A stretch of DNA of 64,000 bases, from NCBI GenBank assembly GCA_902785555.1, contig CACZZB010000005.1, forward strand, positions 1 to 64,000, written 5' to 3'. The notes under the pieces are model-generated. The model was not told the origin of the DNA, did no database searches, and saw only the letters and a program-made list of their open reading frames with translations. The translations under genes and the position numbers were made by a program. Positions 42,364-51,835 of the stretch are shown here, one piece after another (within the stretch, counting starts at the first letter, position 1; every line of letters begins with the position of its first letter). Source of the DNA: an uncultured Ruminococcus sp. GTDB lineage: Bacteria > Bacillota > Clostridia > Oscillospirales > Acutalibacteraceae.

Positions 42364-43461
42364 TTATCCCAATATCTCCGAAATTATATAGTTCGATAAA
42401 AGAAATCCGTTTGGTGTCAGTCTGATACAGTTTTTATCAGCATACAGTAATCCCATTTTCTCAAACTTCTTTGCATTATATATATAATTTTCGGGAATAT
42501 CAATCCCAAATCTTTGTTTGAATAAATCATTCCTCAGTCCCTCGGATAATCTCAGGGCAAGCATGACAAATTCTTCGATACTTCCGCCTTCTCCGTCACT
42601 TTCCGTTTTCATATCATAAAAATCCTGAAATGAGCGTTTGAAAAAAAATCTCTTTCCGTCAATGAAAGAATGTGCAGAAGAACCTATGCCTAAATATTCC
42701 TCGTCATGCCAATATTTCAGGTTATGCCTGCTCTCAAAACCGCTTTTGCAGAAATTCGATATCTCATACTGACAATATCCGTATTCCCTGAGCTTCCCGA
42801 CAGCATACAGATACATTTCCGCCTGCTCGTCATCATCACATATCTCCAAGCTGTCACGCATTTTATAATAAGGCGTATTTTCTTCTATTTTCAGGATATA
42901 TGCCGATATATGCCTTACATTTCTTTCGGCACAGAATTCAATGGACTTTTCAAGGCTTTCCTTTGTCTGCGTTGGTGTAGCTATCATAAGGTCAAGCGAT
43001 ATATTATCAAAGCCTGACATTTCAGCCTTCTTTATGCACTTTTCAGCCTGTGAAACATCATGAAGCCTGCCGAGAAGTCTTAATTCTCCGTCATCAGCCG
43101 ACTGCAAGCCTATCGACAGACGATTTATGCCTGCACTACGCATTTTTTCAAAATCTATATCCTGTTTTTCGGGATTCACCTCAACAGTTATTTCAGCATT
43201 TTCTGTAATATGAAAGGCATTTTTCACCCTTTCGGCTATCCTGCATATCCTGTCTGCTCCTGTTATACTCGGTGTACCTCCTCCGAAATACAATGTATCA
43301 GCCTGTCTTTTGAGCCTGTTACCGAATATATCTATCGCCTGACACAGCTTTTCCGTATATATATCGGCTGTTTCGTCCGAAAACTTCACAGAATAAAAAT
43401 CACAGTACGGACATTTTCTCCCGCAAAACGGAATATGTATATATACCCCTATATCTTTCAT
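42364..43461 (-). CDS. hemW: Radical SAM protein HemW
   Basis: HemW is a radical S-adenosylmethionine protein related to HemN but acting as a heme chaperone rather than a coproporphyrinogen oxidase. The 365-residue product has the iron-sulfur motif IHIPFCGRKCPYCDFYS with C13, C17 and C20, the YFGGGTPS motif, EVNPE, and the GIGSSAHSF segment followed by a C-terminal HemN_C domain. Three-residue spacing between the first cysteines and a single further Cys after two residues match HemW. It is the last gene of a NUDIX-membrane protein-hemW operon. Confidence 0.93.
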   Translation of the reverse strand: MKDIGVYIHIPFCGRKCPYCDFYSVKFSDETADIYTEKLCQAIDIFGNRLKRQADTLYFGGGTPSITGADRICRIAERVKNAFHITENAEITVEVNPEKQDIDFEKMRSAGINRLSIGLQSADDGELRLLGRLHDVSQAEKCIKKAEMSGFDNISLDLMIATPTQTKESLEKSIEFCAERNVRHISAYILKIEENTPYYKMRDSLEICDDDEQAEMYLYAVGKLREYGYCQYEISNFCKSGFESRHNLKYWHDEEYLGIGSSAHSFIDGKRFFFKRSFQDFYDMKTESDGEGGSIEEFVMLALRLSEGLRNDLFKQRFGIDIPENYIYNAKKFEKMGLLYADKNCIRLTPNGFLLSNYIISEILG

Positions 43462-43808
43462 TACTTCTGATAATCCTTTCTTAATATAAGCATTATCTCA
43501 GCGAAAAATGACACGACTGCAACGGCTATCAGTGATATATCAATATTCATAAAAGTCCTGAAAGAATCTGACAATTCCTCATAACTCGGAGAATCGCTCA
43601 TTACAAGGAATGACACAAAGCCACTGCTGTCACCGACAGTCATACCTGTTATTGCATTATCCAGAATAAATGTCATTATCACATAGCATACAAGCACAAA
43701 TATGATCGTTCCCGTTATTATCGGTCTTTTCGGCTTATTTATGACACATATCACCAGAACCGATAATATTATGGATATGGTTATTATTATAACTATGGGA
43801 TTTATCAT
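43461..43808 (-). CDS. Small membrane protein of unknown function
   Basis: A 115-residue protein with three predicted membrane segments (about residues 5-22, 31-52 and 90-110) and an external Ser/Asp-rich loop (GDSSGFVSFLVMSDSPSYEELSDS written in part as DSPSYEELSDS). I do not recognise it. Its start overlaps the NUDIX stop by 4 bp (ATGA) and its stop shares one base with the hemW start, so it is translationally coupled to both. Confidence 0.75.
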   Translation of the reverse strand: MINPIVIIITISIILSVLVICVINKPKRPIITGTIIFVLVCYVIMTFILDNAITGMTVGDSSGFVSFLVMSDSPSYEELSDSFRTFMNIDISLIAVAVVSFFAEIMLILRKDYQK

Positions 43809-44368
43809 AAAATTTCACCGTCTTTGCCTGTAAGTTTCCCGAAAAGCATTGCTGTCTTCAAAACAGCTATCTGAGTTTTTGCATCGGCTATCTCGTTATT
43901 CAGCACCATTTCAACAGCTTTGTCAAGCGGTATCTTTTCTACATCCAGAAATTCGTCTTCATCCAGCTTCTGCTGTTCAAACCTGTCTATTTTACAAAAA
44001 TATAAATGTATTATCTCACCGCAATATCCGGGTGTCGGATATACCTGTCCGAGTGTCATATATTCTTTTCCTATCGCTCCTGTTTCTTCCAAAAGCTCTC
44101 TTTTGCCGTTTTCAAGGGGACTCTGTCCCTTTTCGAGCTTTCCGGCGGGCAATTCGAGCAGGACTTCCTTATACGGATAACGGAACTGTCTTACGAACAA
44201 TAATTCATTATCCTCAGTCAATGCCGAAATACATACTCCTCCGGGATGTCCCACTACTTCACGCATTGCCGTTGTACCGTCAGGCAATTCCGCTTTTTCA
44301 AGCGTTACATGGATAACTTTTCCCTCAAATATTTCCTCTTTTTCAACCATTTTTTCAAAAAGTTTCAT
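43805..44368 (-). CDS. NUDIX hydrolase, ADP-ribose pyrophosphatase-like
   Basis: A 187-residue NUDIX hydrolase, most like ADP-ribose pyrophosphatase, which removes free ADP-ribose. The NUDIX box is complete: GKLEKGQSPLENGKRELLEE followed by TGA, with the RELLEETG metal-binding glutamates, at about residues 97-119. The preceding RYPYKEVLLELPAG is typical for the ADP-ribose group. It heads the operon with the small membrane protein and hemW. Confidence 0.92.
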   Translation of the reverse strand: MKLFEKMVEKEEIFEGKVIHVTLEKAELPDGTTAMREVVGHPGGVCISALTEDNELLFVRQFRYPYKEVLLELPAGKLEKGQSPLENGKRELLEETGAIGKEYMTLGQVYPTPGYCGEIIHLYFCKIDRFEQQKLDEDEFLDVEKIPLDKAVEMVLNNEIADAKTQIAVLKTAMLFGKLTGKDGEIL

Positions 44369-44451
44369 CTAAATATTTCCCCCAAAAATTTAACGATATG
44401 ACAATTATAAACCATATTCACCTCAAAATCAACATTCAAATAAAAAATCTC

Positions 44452-44480
44452 TTGACATATAATATACTAAATGTTATAAT
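44452..44480 (+). promoter_or_regulatory. Promoter of ribU
   Basis: TTGACA (44452-44457) and TATAAT (44475-44480) with a 17-base spacer, just before the FMN riboswitch. Confidence 0.9.
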
Positions 44481-44502
44481 ACTGTCGAATCAAATATTGT
44501 GC

Positions 44503-44617
44503 TGTCTTCAGGGCGGGGTGAAAGTCCCCACCGGTGGTCAAAGCCCACTAACAGTTTTTTCTGCTGAATCGGTGAAATTCCGATGCCGACGGTATAGTCC
44601 GGATGAAAGAAGATATT
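44503..44617 (+). promoter_or_regulatory. FMN riboswitch (RFN element)
   Basis: The conserved RFN blocks are all present in order: CTTCAGGGCGGGGTGAAAGT, CCCCACCGG-like stem, GGTGGTCAAAGCCCAC, GAATCGGTGAAATTCCGATG, GCCGACGGTATAGTCCGGATG and AAAGAAGA. It lies between the promoter and a terminator in front of ribU, so FMN binding should stop expression of riboflavin uptake. Confidence 0.98.
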
Positions 44618-44638
44618 ATACATTCGTGTATAAATTAC

Positions 44639-44668
44639 GCCCCTGCTTTTTGCACGGGCTTTTTTTGT
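44639..44668 (+). terminator. Riboswitch-controlled terminator
   Basis: GCCCCTGC (44639-44646) and GCACGGGC (44652-44659) pair with one mismatch, followed by TTTTTTT. It lies 45 bases before the ribU start and is the expected expression platform of the FMN riboswitch. Confidence 0.88.
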
Positions 44669-44712
44669 TGACAGCCAAAATAAATATCATATCTTTTTTG
44701 GAGGTCTTTTTT

Positions 44713-45357
44713 ATGACAAATCAATCATCAAGAAACAAGAGCAATACCACGAAAATCGCAATTACTGCAATGCTTACAGCCGTAGCCGTTGTTTTGCAGT
44801 ATATTGAAATTCCTATTCCTATCATGCCGCCCTTTATAAAGCTGGATTTTTCGGATATTCCCGAACTGATAGGGGCTTTTGTCATAAGTCCGTTATATGG
44901 AGTTATCATCTGTCTTTTAAAAAATCTTATTCACCTTCCTTTCGGCAATTCAGCCGGTATAGGTGAATTGGCAAATTTCCTCATGGGGGCTGTTTTTGCA
45001 TTTACTGCCGGAATAATATATAAACACAATAAAACAAAGAAAACCGCTCTCATTGCCTGCATCATAGGTGCTTTGGCTATGGCGGCATTCAGCGTTGCAA
45101 TAAACTATTTCATTGTATATCCTGCTTATGCTGTTGTTCTTTTCAAAGGTTCATCAGAACCTATCATCAAGGCATATACAGCTATCCTGCCCGCATCCGA
45201 CAATATTATAAAATCTCTCCTGATATTCAATCTCCCGTTCACTTTCGTCAAGGGCATTATTGATGCAATAGTCACCATGTTAATTTACAAGCCTTTGTCA
45301 AATATGTTCGTAAAACTGAATGAAGATATCAATAAAAAATCCAAGTCAGAAAAATAA
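44713..45357 (+). CDS. ribU: Riboflavin ECF transporter S component RibU
   Basis: RibU is the substrate-binding membrane subunit for riboflavin uptake; it needs the shared ECF energising module encoded elsewhere. The 214-residue protein has six predicted membrane segments, the IAITAMLTAVAVVLQYIEIPI start and the LKLDFSDIPELIGAF-like segment typical for RibU (here KLDFSDIPELIGAFV). The ATG at 44713 follows GGAGG; the longer open frame from 44398 runs through the riboswitch and is not coding. Control by the FMN riboswitch supports the assignment to riboflavin. Confidence 0.95.
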   Translation: MTNQSSRNKSNTTKIAITAMLTAVAVVLQYIEIPIPIMPPFIKLDFSDIPELIGAFVISPLYGVIICLLKNLIHLPFGNSAGIGELANFLMGAVFAFTAGIIYKHNKTKKTALIACIIGALAMAAFSVAINYFIVYPAYAVVLFKGSSEPIIKAYTAILPASDNIIKSLLIFNLPFTFVKGIIDAIVTMLIYKPLSNMFVKLNEDINKKSKSEK

Positions 45358-45369
45358 ATTGCAATGAAA

Positions 45370-45406
45370 AAAACAGAAGTCCGATATTATTCAGACTTCT
45401 GTTTTT
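45370..45406. terminator. Bidirectional terminator between ribU and the exonuclease gene
   Basis: Perfect 12-bp stem (AAAACAGAAGTC at 45370-45381 with GACTTCTGTTTT at 45394-45405) flanked by A- and T-runs. Confidence 0.9.
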
Positions 45407-46256
45407 CTGTTTCATCATCACTGTTCGGAACAGATATCTTTTTTACGGGTATCAATCTGTTCTGTTTTTTGCGGAATTGTATTTTCGCCCTGAAATTATT
45501 ATGACACTCGGGACATTCAAAATATGCGTAAAGGGATTTGTTTTTCTGTTCCCAAGGCTCTTGTATATCTGCCCTTGCTCCGCAGATATTGCAGTTTATC
45601 GTCATCATGCTTTTATCTATCAGAGGATTCTCCATATTATAAACATAGGATGTATGCGACTCAAGATTATCGTAGAATTCATCACATTCCGCATTCTGTA
45701 TGTATGCCTTCATTGCACCCTTGGAATACAGCTTTTGAAGACATTTTGCCGATACGATACAATCCCCGACAGCCCTGTGATGAGGTATATCATCTACATT
45801 CAGACCAAGCATTTCAGCGGCTGCCACAAGACCTATCTGATTTTTGCTGCCTATCCCCATCATTTCCTGACAGTACAATTGAAGATCGACATATTTTTTT
45901 ATAAAATCCAATCTGCTGTTTTTAAGATAATACTGACAATTCGTACCAAGCGTTACTATATCACTCGTACTCCATGACATTATAACACAGTTTTTGGCAA
46001 ACTTTTTAAATTTGCTGTAAGCGTAGGGAAACGGATTTCCACGCTTCAAATCATCATTTGTCAATGATGTCAGATCTTTTACCCTTGAACGCAGTCTTTT
46101 GGTGAGTTCGGGCTTTACAAGCGTCGAGAACTGACCTATTATCTGCATATTCTCATCAAGCTTTATCGCTCCGAACTCTATTATCTCATTTATATAACCA
46201 CCTATTTTTTTACTGTAATCACCGTTCCATTCAAGATCAACTATTACATAATTCAT
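45387..46256 (-). CDS. DEDDh-family 3'-5' exonuclease with C-terminal zinc ribbon
   Basis: A 289-residue exonuclease of the DnaQ/epsilon-like DEDDh family. Exo I is VDLEWN (D7, E9), Exo II lies around MSWSTSD, and Exo III is HHRAVGDC with the catalytic His and Asp; the order fits KapD/ERI1-like enzymes that trim RNA or DNA ends. A second domain follows (about residues 215-265) with CNICG and CPECH, a probable zinc ribbon for nucleic-acid binding. It lies 3 bp after typA; its stop overlaps the shared terminator with ribU. Confidence 0.88.
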   Translation of the reverse strand: MNYVIVDLEWNGDYSKKIGGYINEIIEFGAIKLDENMQIIGQFSTLVKPELTKRLRSRVKDLTSLTNDDLKRGNPFPYAYSKFKKFAKNCVIMSWSTSDIVTLGTNCQYYLKNSRLDFIKKYVDLQLYCQEMMGIGSKNQIGLVAAAEMLGLNVDDIPHHRAVGDCIVSAKCLQKLYSKGAMKAYIQNAECDEFYDNLESHTSYVYNMENPLIDKSMMTINCNICGARADIQEPWEQKNKSLYAYFECPECHNNFRAKIQFRKKQNRLIPVKKISVPNSDDETEKQKSE

Positions 46257-46259
46257 ACA

Positions 46260-48080
46260 TCAGCCTCCCCTGCTCTGGGCTTTAAGACGCTGCTCCTTAT
46301 TGAGAATCATTTTTCGCATACGGATAGATTTTGGTGTCACCTCCACCAATTCATCATCATTGATAAATTCAAGTGACTGTTCAAGACTGAGTATCGTAGG
46401 CGGTGTCAGCTTGAGTGCCTCGTCTGAGCCTGCCGCACGGGTATTTGTAACGTGCTTTTTCTTGCAGACATTCACGACCATATCCTCATTTTTCGGATTT
46501 GCTCCTACTATCATTCCCTCATACACTTCAACACCGGGTCCTATAAAAAGTCTTCCCCTGTCCTGTGCCGCAAACAAGCCGTAGCCTGTGCTTTCACCGG
46601 CTTCATGTGCTATCAGCGAGCCCTGTGTACGTGACTGTATCTCGCCTTTGTAGTCCTCGTAGCCGTCAAATATATGATTCATTATACCGTTTCCGTTTGT
46701 ATCCGTCATGAATTCGGGGCGGTATCCCATAAGACCCCTTGACGGTATACGGAATTCTATATGAGTAATGCCTGATTCCCTTGTACCCATGTTTATCAAT
46801 TCGGCTTTTCTTGAGCCGAGCTTTTCCATTATCGCACCGACATAATTATCCGGTACTTCTATCATCAGCAATTCCATTGGTTCCTGAAGTCTGCCGTTGA
46901 CTTCTTTCATGATTACTTTCGGTCTTGATACCTGAAATTCATAATTCTGTCTTCTCATAGTTTCAATGAGAATGGACAAATGCAGTTCGCCTCTGCCGGA
47001 TACCTTGAAAGTATCGGCTGAATCCGTTTCTTCAACTCTCATTGCAACATTTGTTTCAACCTCTTTGAAAAGTCTTGCACGGATATTTCTTGAAGTTACA
47101 TATTTGCCCTCTCTGCCTGCAAAAGGACTGTTGTTGACCATAAAGAGCATTGATACGGTAGGCTCGTCTATCTTGACAAAAGGCAAAGGCTCCTGATGTT
47201 CGGGGTCACAGGCTGTTTCACCGATGTTGAGGTCGGTTATGCCCGAAACCGCAACTATATCTCCAAGGCTTGCCGTTTCGCTTTCAACTCTTTTCAAGCC
47301 CTCAAACTGATACAGTTTGGTTATTTTTGCATTTTTACGGCTGCCGTCATTATGACAAAGAGTTATGTTTTGTCCGACTTTGCAGCTTCCTCTTTCAACT
47401 CTGCCTATGCCTATCCTGCCGACATATTCATCATAGTCTATATTTGAGAACAAAAGCTGCAAAGGTCCGTTCATGTCGCCCTGTGGTGCGGGAATTTCTT
47501 CAAGTATTTTCTCAAACAGCGGTTTCATGTCGGTTCCCTTGGTATGCGGGTCAAGTGAAGCATAGCCTGCCCTGCCCGAAGCATATACAACAGGAAATTC
47601 AAGCTGGTCTTCATCTGCACCGAGCTCTATGAACAGGTCAAGGACTTCATCAACAACTTCTTCGGGTCTTGCTCCGGGACGGTCTATCTTATTCACTACA
47701 ACAAGAGGTTTTTTACCGAGTGCGAGAGCCTTTTCCAGAACGAATCTCGTCTGGGGCATACAGCCCTCAAACGCATCTACCAAGAGCAATACACCATCGA
47801 CCATCATCAGTATTCTTTCCACTTCTCCGCCAAAATCAGCGTGTCCGGGAGTGTCTACTATATTTATCTTAGTATCCTTGTACATAACAGCGGTATTCTT
47901 TGAAAGGATAGTTATTCCTCTTTCTCTTTCAAGGTCGTTGGAATCCATCACACGTTCCGCAACAGCCTCATTTGCCCTGAATATACCGCTCTGCAAAAGA
48001 AGTTGGTCAACAAGTGTTGTTTTGCCGTGGTCAACGTGGGCTATAATTGCTACATTCCTTAAATTTTCTCTCTTATCCAT
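46260..48080 (-). CDS. typA: Translational GTPase TypA/BipA
   Basis: TypA/BipA is a ribosome-binding GTPase involved in 50S assembly and stress or cold adaptation. The 606-residue product has G1 AHVDHGKTTL, G2 RGITI, G3 DTPGHADF and G4 NKID motifs, then EF-G-like domains and the BipA-specific C-terminal domain (GMIVGANPKNEDMVVNVCK). The ATG at 48080 has GAGGGA nine bases upstream; the longer frame from 48137 has no ribosome site. It is followed 3 bp later by the exonuclease gene. Confidence 0.97.
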   Translation of the reverse strand: MDKRENLRNVAIIAHVDHGKTTLVDQLLLQSGIFRANEAVAERVMDSNDLERERGITILSKNTAVMYKDTKINIVDTPGHADFGGEVERILMMVDGVLLLVDAFEGCMPQTRFVLEKALALGKKPLVVVNKIDRPGARPEEVVDEVLDLFIELGADEDQLEFPVVYASGRAGYASLDPHTKGTDMKPLFEKILEEIPAPQGDMNGPLQLLFSNIDYDEYVGRIGIGRVERGSCKVGQNITLCHNDGSRKNAKITKLYQFEGLKRVESETASLGDIVAVSGITDLNIGETACDPEHQEPLPFVKIDEPTVSMLFMVNNSPFAGREGKYVTSRNIRARLFKEVETNVAMRVEETDSADTFKVSGRGELHLSILIETMRRQNYEFQVSRPKVIMKEVNGRLQEPMELLMIEVPDNYVGAIMEKLGSRKAELINMGTRESGITHIEFRIPSRGLMGYRPEFMTDTNGNGIMNHIFDGYEDYKGEIQSRTQGSLIAHEAGESTGYGLFAAQDRGRLFIGPGVEVYEGMIVGANPKNEDMVVNVCKKKHVTNTRAAGSDEALKLTPPTILSLEQSLEFINDDELVEVTPKSIRMRKMILNKEQRLKAQSRGG

Positions 48081-48180
48081 ATTAAAAATCCCTCTTATTC
48101 CTAATCTTTTAGTGCTCATTACATTATAGCACATCATTTTTTAAATTAACAGTCAATTATTAAAATTCTTGCAAAAATAC

Positions 48181-48214
48181 AAAAAAATCCCCCAAAAGCA
48201 CTATGCTTTTGGGG
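48181..48214 (-). terminator. Terminator after the pullulanase gene
   Basis: Perfect 11-bp stem (CCCCAAAAGCA at 48190-48200 with TGCTTTTGGGG at 48204-48214), 3-base loop, with a T-run on the minus strand (48187-48181). Confidence 0.95.
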
Positions 48215-48247
48215 AGATTTTATTTTTTGTCAAAAAGCAGGGAAATT

Positions 48248-51200
48248 TTATCTTTCTTTTCTTCTTGATGACTTGTAACGACTGAGTGATACAAGACAAG
48301 CAGCCATTGCTATTGCAAATATAGCAAATACATTTGTATTGTCACCTGTATTTACAGGAGTACCTGTTGTGCTGTTGTTTGTTGTATTACTTGTCTGTGA
48401 TGTCTGAGAAGTCTGAGATGTCTGTGAATTCTGTGATGTTTCAGAAGTTTGTGAAGGTTCTGATGTCTGTGAAGGCTCTGAGGTCTGAGACGGTTCAGAT
48501 GTCTGTGACGGTTCATCAGACGGCTTTGAAGGCTGATCCATGTTGTTTATAAGTTCAAGAACTTTCGGCTCTGTACCTTCCTTGCCTGTGAATACAAAAT
48601 CAGGCTTGTAATCTTCGGGAGTATTGTCTATTACAGTCTGAGGTACAACTGTATATGTTACAGGCCAAAGCATTTCATCTTCACCGCTTGTATCAAGGAG
48701 AACGATTATAACAGACGGTTCTGTCAAAGTAACTTTAACATTGGTCTGACTGTTGTTCGTACGGTCATAATCGGGTTCATAAACACCGTAGCTCTCGCTC
48801 CATGTGCTGTCGTTGTAAGCACGAACCTTGAATTCATAATCACCCGGCTCAAGAACCTCTGTTGCTCCGTAGTGGAGACCGTTGATTATATCCAAATCAC
48901 TATCCTTGAAATCAGCGTCATTTACATCAACGCCAAATGATTCTGCCAATTCTTTGAGCATATCTTTGAAAGCAGAAAGGTCTACCATCGGATAGTCGGA
49001 CTTCTGTCCCCAGTCTGTCATGTTGCCTACGATACCGTATTTAACATCAAACGGAAGCGGAATGTCAGGTGTATAGCCTTTTACAAGTACCATTGCTGAA
49101 ATTCTCGGTACTGTTACAGTGCCTGATACAGTATCAAGTGCCCAATCTGCACTTGCATATTCATCATTTACATATATATCCCATTCACCTTCGGGGAGAG
49201 TTACAACAGTGTCAGTTGAAAGTGGGTTGTAAATAACAACGATTTCTTCAGCTTCTTCGCCGTTTACGCCGCCCTTGATGGAATATACAGCAACGCCCTT
49301 TTCGGCATTTGTATCAACAAGTGATGTGAATGTGCTTGCTACATCATCTGCACTTGTCATTCTGAGTGCGGGATGAGCCTTACGGAATGCGATAAGACCC
49401 TTGTAGTAGTCATATACCTGCTGATATTCTTCTATTCTTGAATAATTGAGTTCGTTTACGGAATCGGGTGAAGCATAGCTGTTATGCTCATAAGTTCCGT
49501 CTGCTTTTGTCTTTGTACGGAGGAATTCCTCACCGCTCATCATGAACGGGATACCCTGAGCTGTCTGAATGATAGCTGCTGCCAGATTGTTCTGACGAAT
49601 CTGATCTTCTTCGCTGTCATCACCGTTTGATGAACGGATCTTATCCCACAATGTGAGGTTGTCGTGACAATCTGCATAGTTGATTATCTGTGTCGGTGAA
49701 GGACACCATTTCTTTGTGTACTGTACAGCGTTTACAATAGCCTTGTAGTGCTTTGAATCACCATTTACATAGCCTTTTTCTTCTGCATCAAATACGCTGC
49801 CTTTTATCGTATCACGGATAGTATCACTGAAATATGCGATACCGGGTGTAAGAGAAGCATTTGTGTAGTTAGCCATTTTTACATTTTTTGTAGGAACAGA
49901 ACCCATGTTCCAGCCTTCGCCGTAGATAACGATAGACGGGTCTATCTCGTCAACTGCTGCACGAACAGCGTTCATTGTATCAACATCAAGGATACCCATG
50001 AGGTCGAAACGGAAACCGTCAAGGTGATACTCGTCTGCCCAGTATTTTACAGAATCAACGATGAATTTGCTTACCATTGAACGCTCGGAAGCTACATCAT
50101 TGCCGCAGCCTGATGTATTCTGACCGGGTCTGTAGAAGTATCCGGGAACAAGCTGATTGAAGCAGTACTGTGTATTGTATGTATGGTTGTAAACAACGTC
50201 CATGATAACACCAAGACCTGCATCATGCAGACCTTTTACCATCTGCTTGTATTCATTGACTCTTACTTCACCGTGATACGGGTCTGATGAATAAGAGCCT
50301 TCGGGTGCATTGTAGTTTACAGGGTCATAACCCCAGTTATACTGTGCTTTGGTTTCGAGTTTTGTTTCGTCTACCGAACCGTAGTCGTAAGACGGGAGAA
50401 TGTGTACTGATGTAACACCGAGGTCAACAAGGTGGTCAACACCTGTCTTAGTATTGCCTTCATTGTTAACAGTTGTTCCTCTTTCTGTGAAAGCAAGATA
50501 CTTGCCCTTGTTTGCTTCTGAAATACCGCTGTCTGCACTGACTGAGAAATCTCTTACGTGCACTTCGTATATTTCCATATCTGTAAGATTTTCATAAGTA
50601 TGTCTTGAATCGCTGTTCCAGCCGTCAGGGTCGGTTGAGTCAAGGTCAAGAATCATACCTCTTTTACCGTTTACGCCCACTGATTTTGCATAGGGGTCAA
50701 CGATATCCATGTTTGTTTTGCCGTCAAAATATGCGTTATAGGTGTAATATTTGCCGCTGAGATTGCCGTTTGCAACGAGAATCCATGTACCTTTTACATC
50801 CTTCTGCATTACTGATGTCTGTTCAGCTTCGCCGCCGTTGCCCTCAGCATAGATGTTGAGTTCAACCTTTTCAGCTGTCGGAGCCCATACACGGAACTGT
50901 GTTGAACCGTCAGCGAAAGTTACACCGAGGTCGTTGCCTGTGTATGTATAAGCATCTTCAAACTCTGCACTTGAGAAATAATCCGGAAGTGTGAGTTTAA
51001 TGGAAGTATCTCTGAAAGAAATACTATACTCTTTTGAATAGTCAACTTCTTCACCGAGAGTGAGCTTTCCTGCACTTGCAGAAGTCATCTCAACAGATGA
51101 AATTGCTACATTCTGACCGCCTGCACTTACGATTGTAAAATCTGATGTTGTGATAACATCACCGTCATCGGGGGTCTTTGTGAGAGTAAATTCAACTTCT

Positions 51201-51664
51201 GTTTTTGAAGTTGCATTTGCCGTCTTGATTTTAAGACCCATAACAGCCTTGTCATAGTTTACTGTATAATCGTCAAGCTCTGAACCTGCAACGCAGTATA
51301 CATCAACTGTGCCTGCAACTACCGAGCTGAGGTCGACCTTGCGGTCACCATCGGGGTCTTTTGCACTCCAGTCGGGCTTTCTTACGATAAAGCCGAGGCT
51401 CGGAGTAGCTTCTGTGATAGTCACGGTAGCAACTGCACCGTTTGCATCACCGCTGTCTGTGAAAGCATAGCCCGCACCCTCAAGTCCGTCAGCCCATGCC
51501 CACACATCCCAGTCACCGTATGCTCCGTCATCACGAAGATAGTGGATATTTACCGTTGTTGTTTCAGCCGCATTTACTATACCGGGCATAACAAAACAAC
51601 TCAATGCCATTATCATTGTGAGAACGACAGCTACGACACTTTTGGAAATTCTTTTAGTGTTCAT
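48248..51664 (-). CDS. pulA: Secreted, surface-attached type I pullulanase
   Basis: This 1138-residue enzyme cleaves alpha-1,6 branches of starch-type glucans outside the cell. Order: signal peptide (1-32), a CBM41/PUD starch-binding domain (about 36-130, with GDWDVWAWADG), a possible Ig-like module (140-235), a CBM48-like domain (240-340, FRVWAPTAEKVELNIY), and the GH13 catalytic domain with the pullulanase signature YNWGYDPVNY (about 440), nucleophile Asp in DGFRFDLMG (about 555) and acid Glu in IYGEGWNMG (about 583). A Ser/Thr/Gln repeat linker (about 1060-1110) leads to NTGD, a hydrophobic segment and RRKER, resembling a sortase or membrane anchor without a proper LPXTG. Confidence 0.94.
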   Translation of the reverse strand: MNTKRISKSVVAVVLTMIMALSCFVMPGIVNAAETTTVNIHYLRDDGAYGDWDVWAWADGLEGAGYAFTDSGDANGAVATVTITEATPSLGFIVRKPDWSAKDPDGDRKVDLSSVVAGTVDVYCVAGSELDDYTVNYDKAVMGLKIKTANATSKTEVEFTLTKTPDDGDVITTSDFTIVSAGGQNVAISSVEMTSASAGKLTLGEEVDYSKEYSISFRDTSIKLTLPDYFSSAEFEDAYTYTGNDLGVTFADGSTQFRVWAPTAEKVELNIYAEGNGGEAEQTSVMQKDVKGTWILVANGNLSGKYYTYNAYFDGKTNMDIVDPYAKSVGVNGKRGMILDLDSTDPDGWNSDSRHTYENLTDMEIYEVHVRDFSVSADSGISEANKGKYLAFTERGTTVNNEGNTKTGVDHLVDLGVTSVHILPSYDYGSVDETKLETKAQYNWGYDPVNYNAPEGSYSSDPYHGEVRVNEYKQMVKGLHDAGLGVIMDVVYNHTYNTQYCFNQLVPGYFYRPGQNTSGCGNDVASERSMVSKFIVDSVKYWADEYHLDGFRFDLMGILDVDTMNAVRAAVDEIDPSIVIYGEGWNMGSVPTKNVKMANYTNASLTPGIAYFSDTIRDTIKGSVFDAEEKGYVNGDSKHYKAIVNAVQYTKKWCPSPTQIINYADCHDNLTLWDKIRSSNGDDSEEDQIRQNNLAAAIIQTAQGIPFMMSGEEFLRTKTKADGTYEHNSYASPDSVNELNYSRIEEYQQVYDYYKGLIAFRKAHPALRMTSADDVASTFTSLVDTNAEKGVAVYSIKGGVNGEEAEEIVVIYNPLSTDTVVTLPEGEWDIYVNDEYASADWALDTVSGTVTVPRISAMVLVKGYTPDIPLPFDVKYGIVGNMTDWGQKSDYPMVDLSAFKDMLKELAESFGVDVNDADFKDSDLDIINGLHYGATEVLEPGDYEFKVRAYNDSTWSESYGVYEPDYDRTNNSQTNVKVTLTEPSVIIVLLDTSGEDEMLWPVTYTVVPQTVIDNTPEDYKPDFVFTGKEGTEPKVLELINNMDQPSKPSDEPSQTSEPSQTSEPSQTSEPSQTSETSQNSQTSQTSQTSQTSNTTNNSTTGTPVNTGDNTNVFAIFAIAMAACLVSLSRYKSSRRKER
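48365..48520 (-). repeat. Tandem repeat encoding the Ser/Thr/Gln/Pro linker of pullulanase
   Basis: Four near-identical copies of a unit encoding SEPSQT followed by several copies of SQT form a low-complexity linker just before the C-terminal anchor. The DNA repeats (units around 18 and 9 bases) could change in copy number between strains. Confidence 0.8.
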
Positions 51665-51835
51665 AGAATTTCTGTCTCCTTCTCTAAAAAATCAGCAGTT
51701 GGATTTGCCTTTGAAAGACACTGCTGTATTCCTTTTAATTATATCATTTCCGGCTTATAAAATAAACTGCTTTTTGACTTGCATTTATCACAAATTTACA
51801 ATTTCAAATTCGTCTATTTTGCACTAACATTAAAA

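Noticed and set aside
44398..44712. N-terminal extension of the ribU frame
   Set aside because: It runs through the promoter, FMN riboswitch and terminator; the ATG at 44713 has a proper ribosome site.
48365..48520. CRISPR-like tandem repeats
   Set aside because: The units are short, have no spacers and encode the Ser/Thr/Gln linker of pullulanase in frame.
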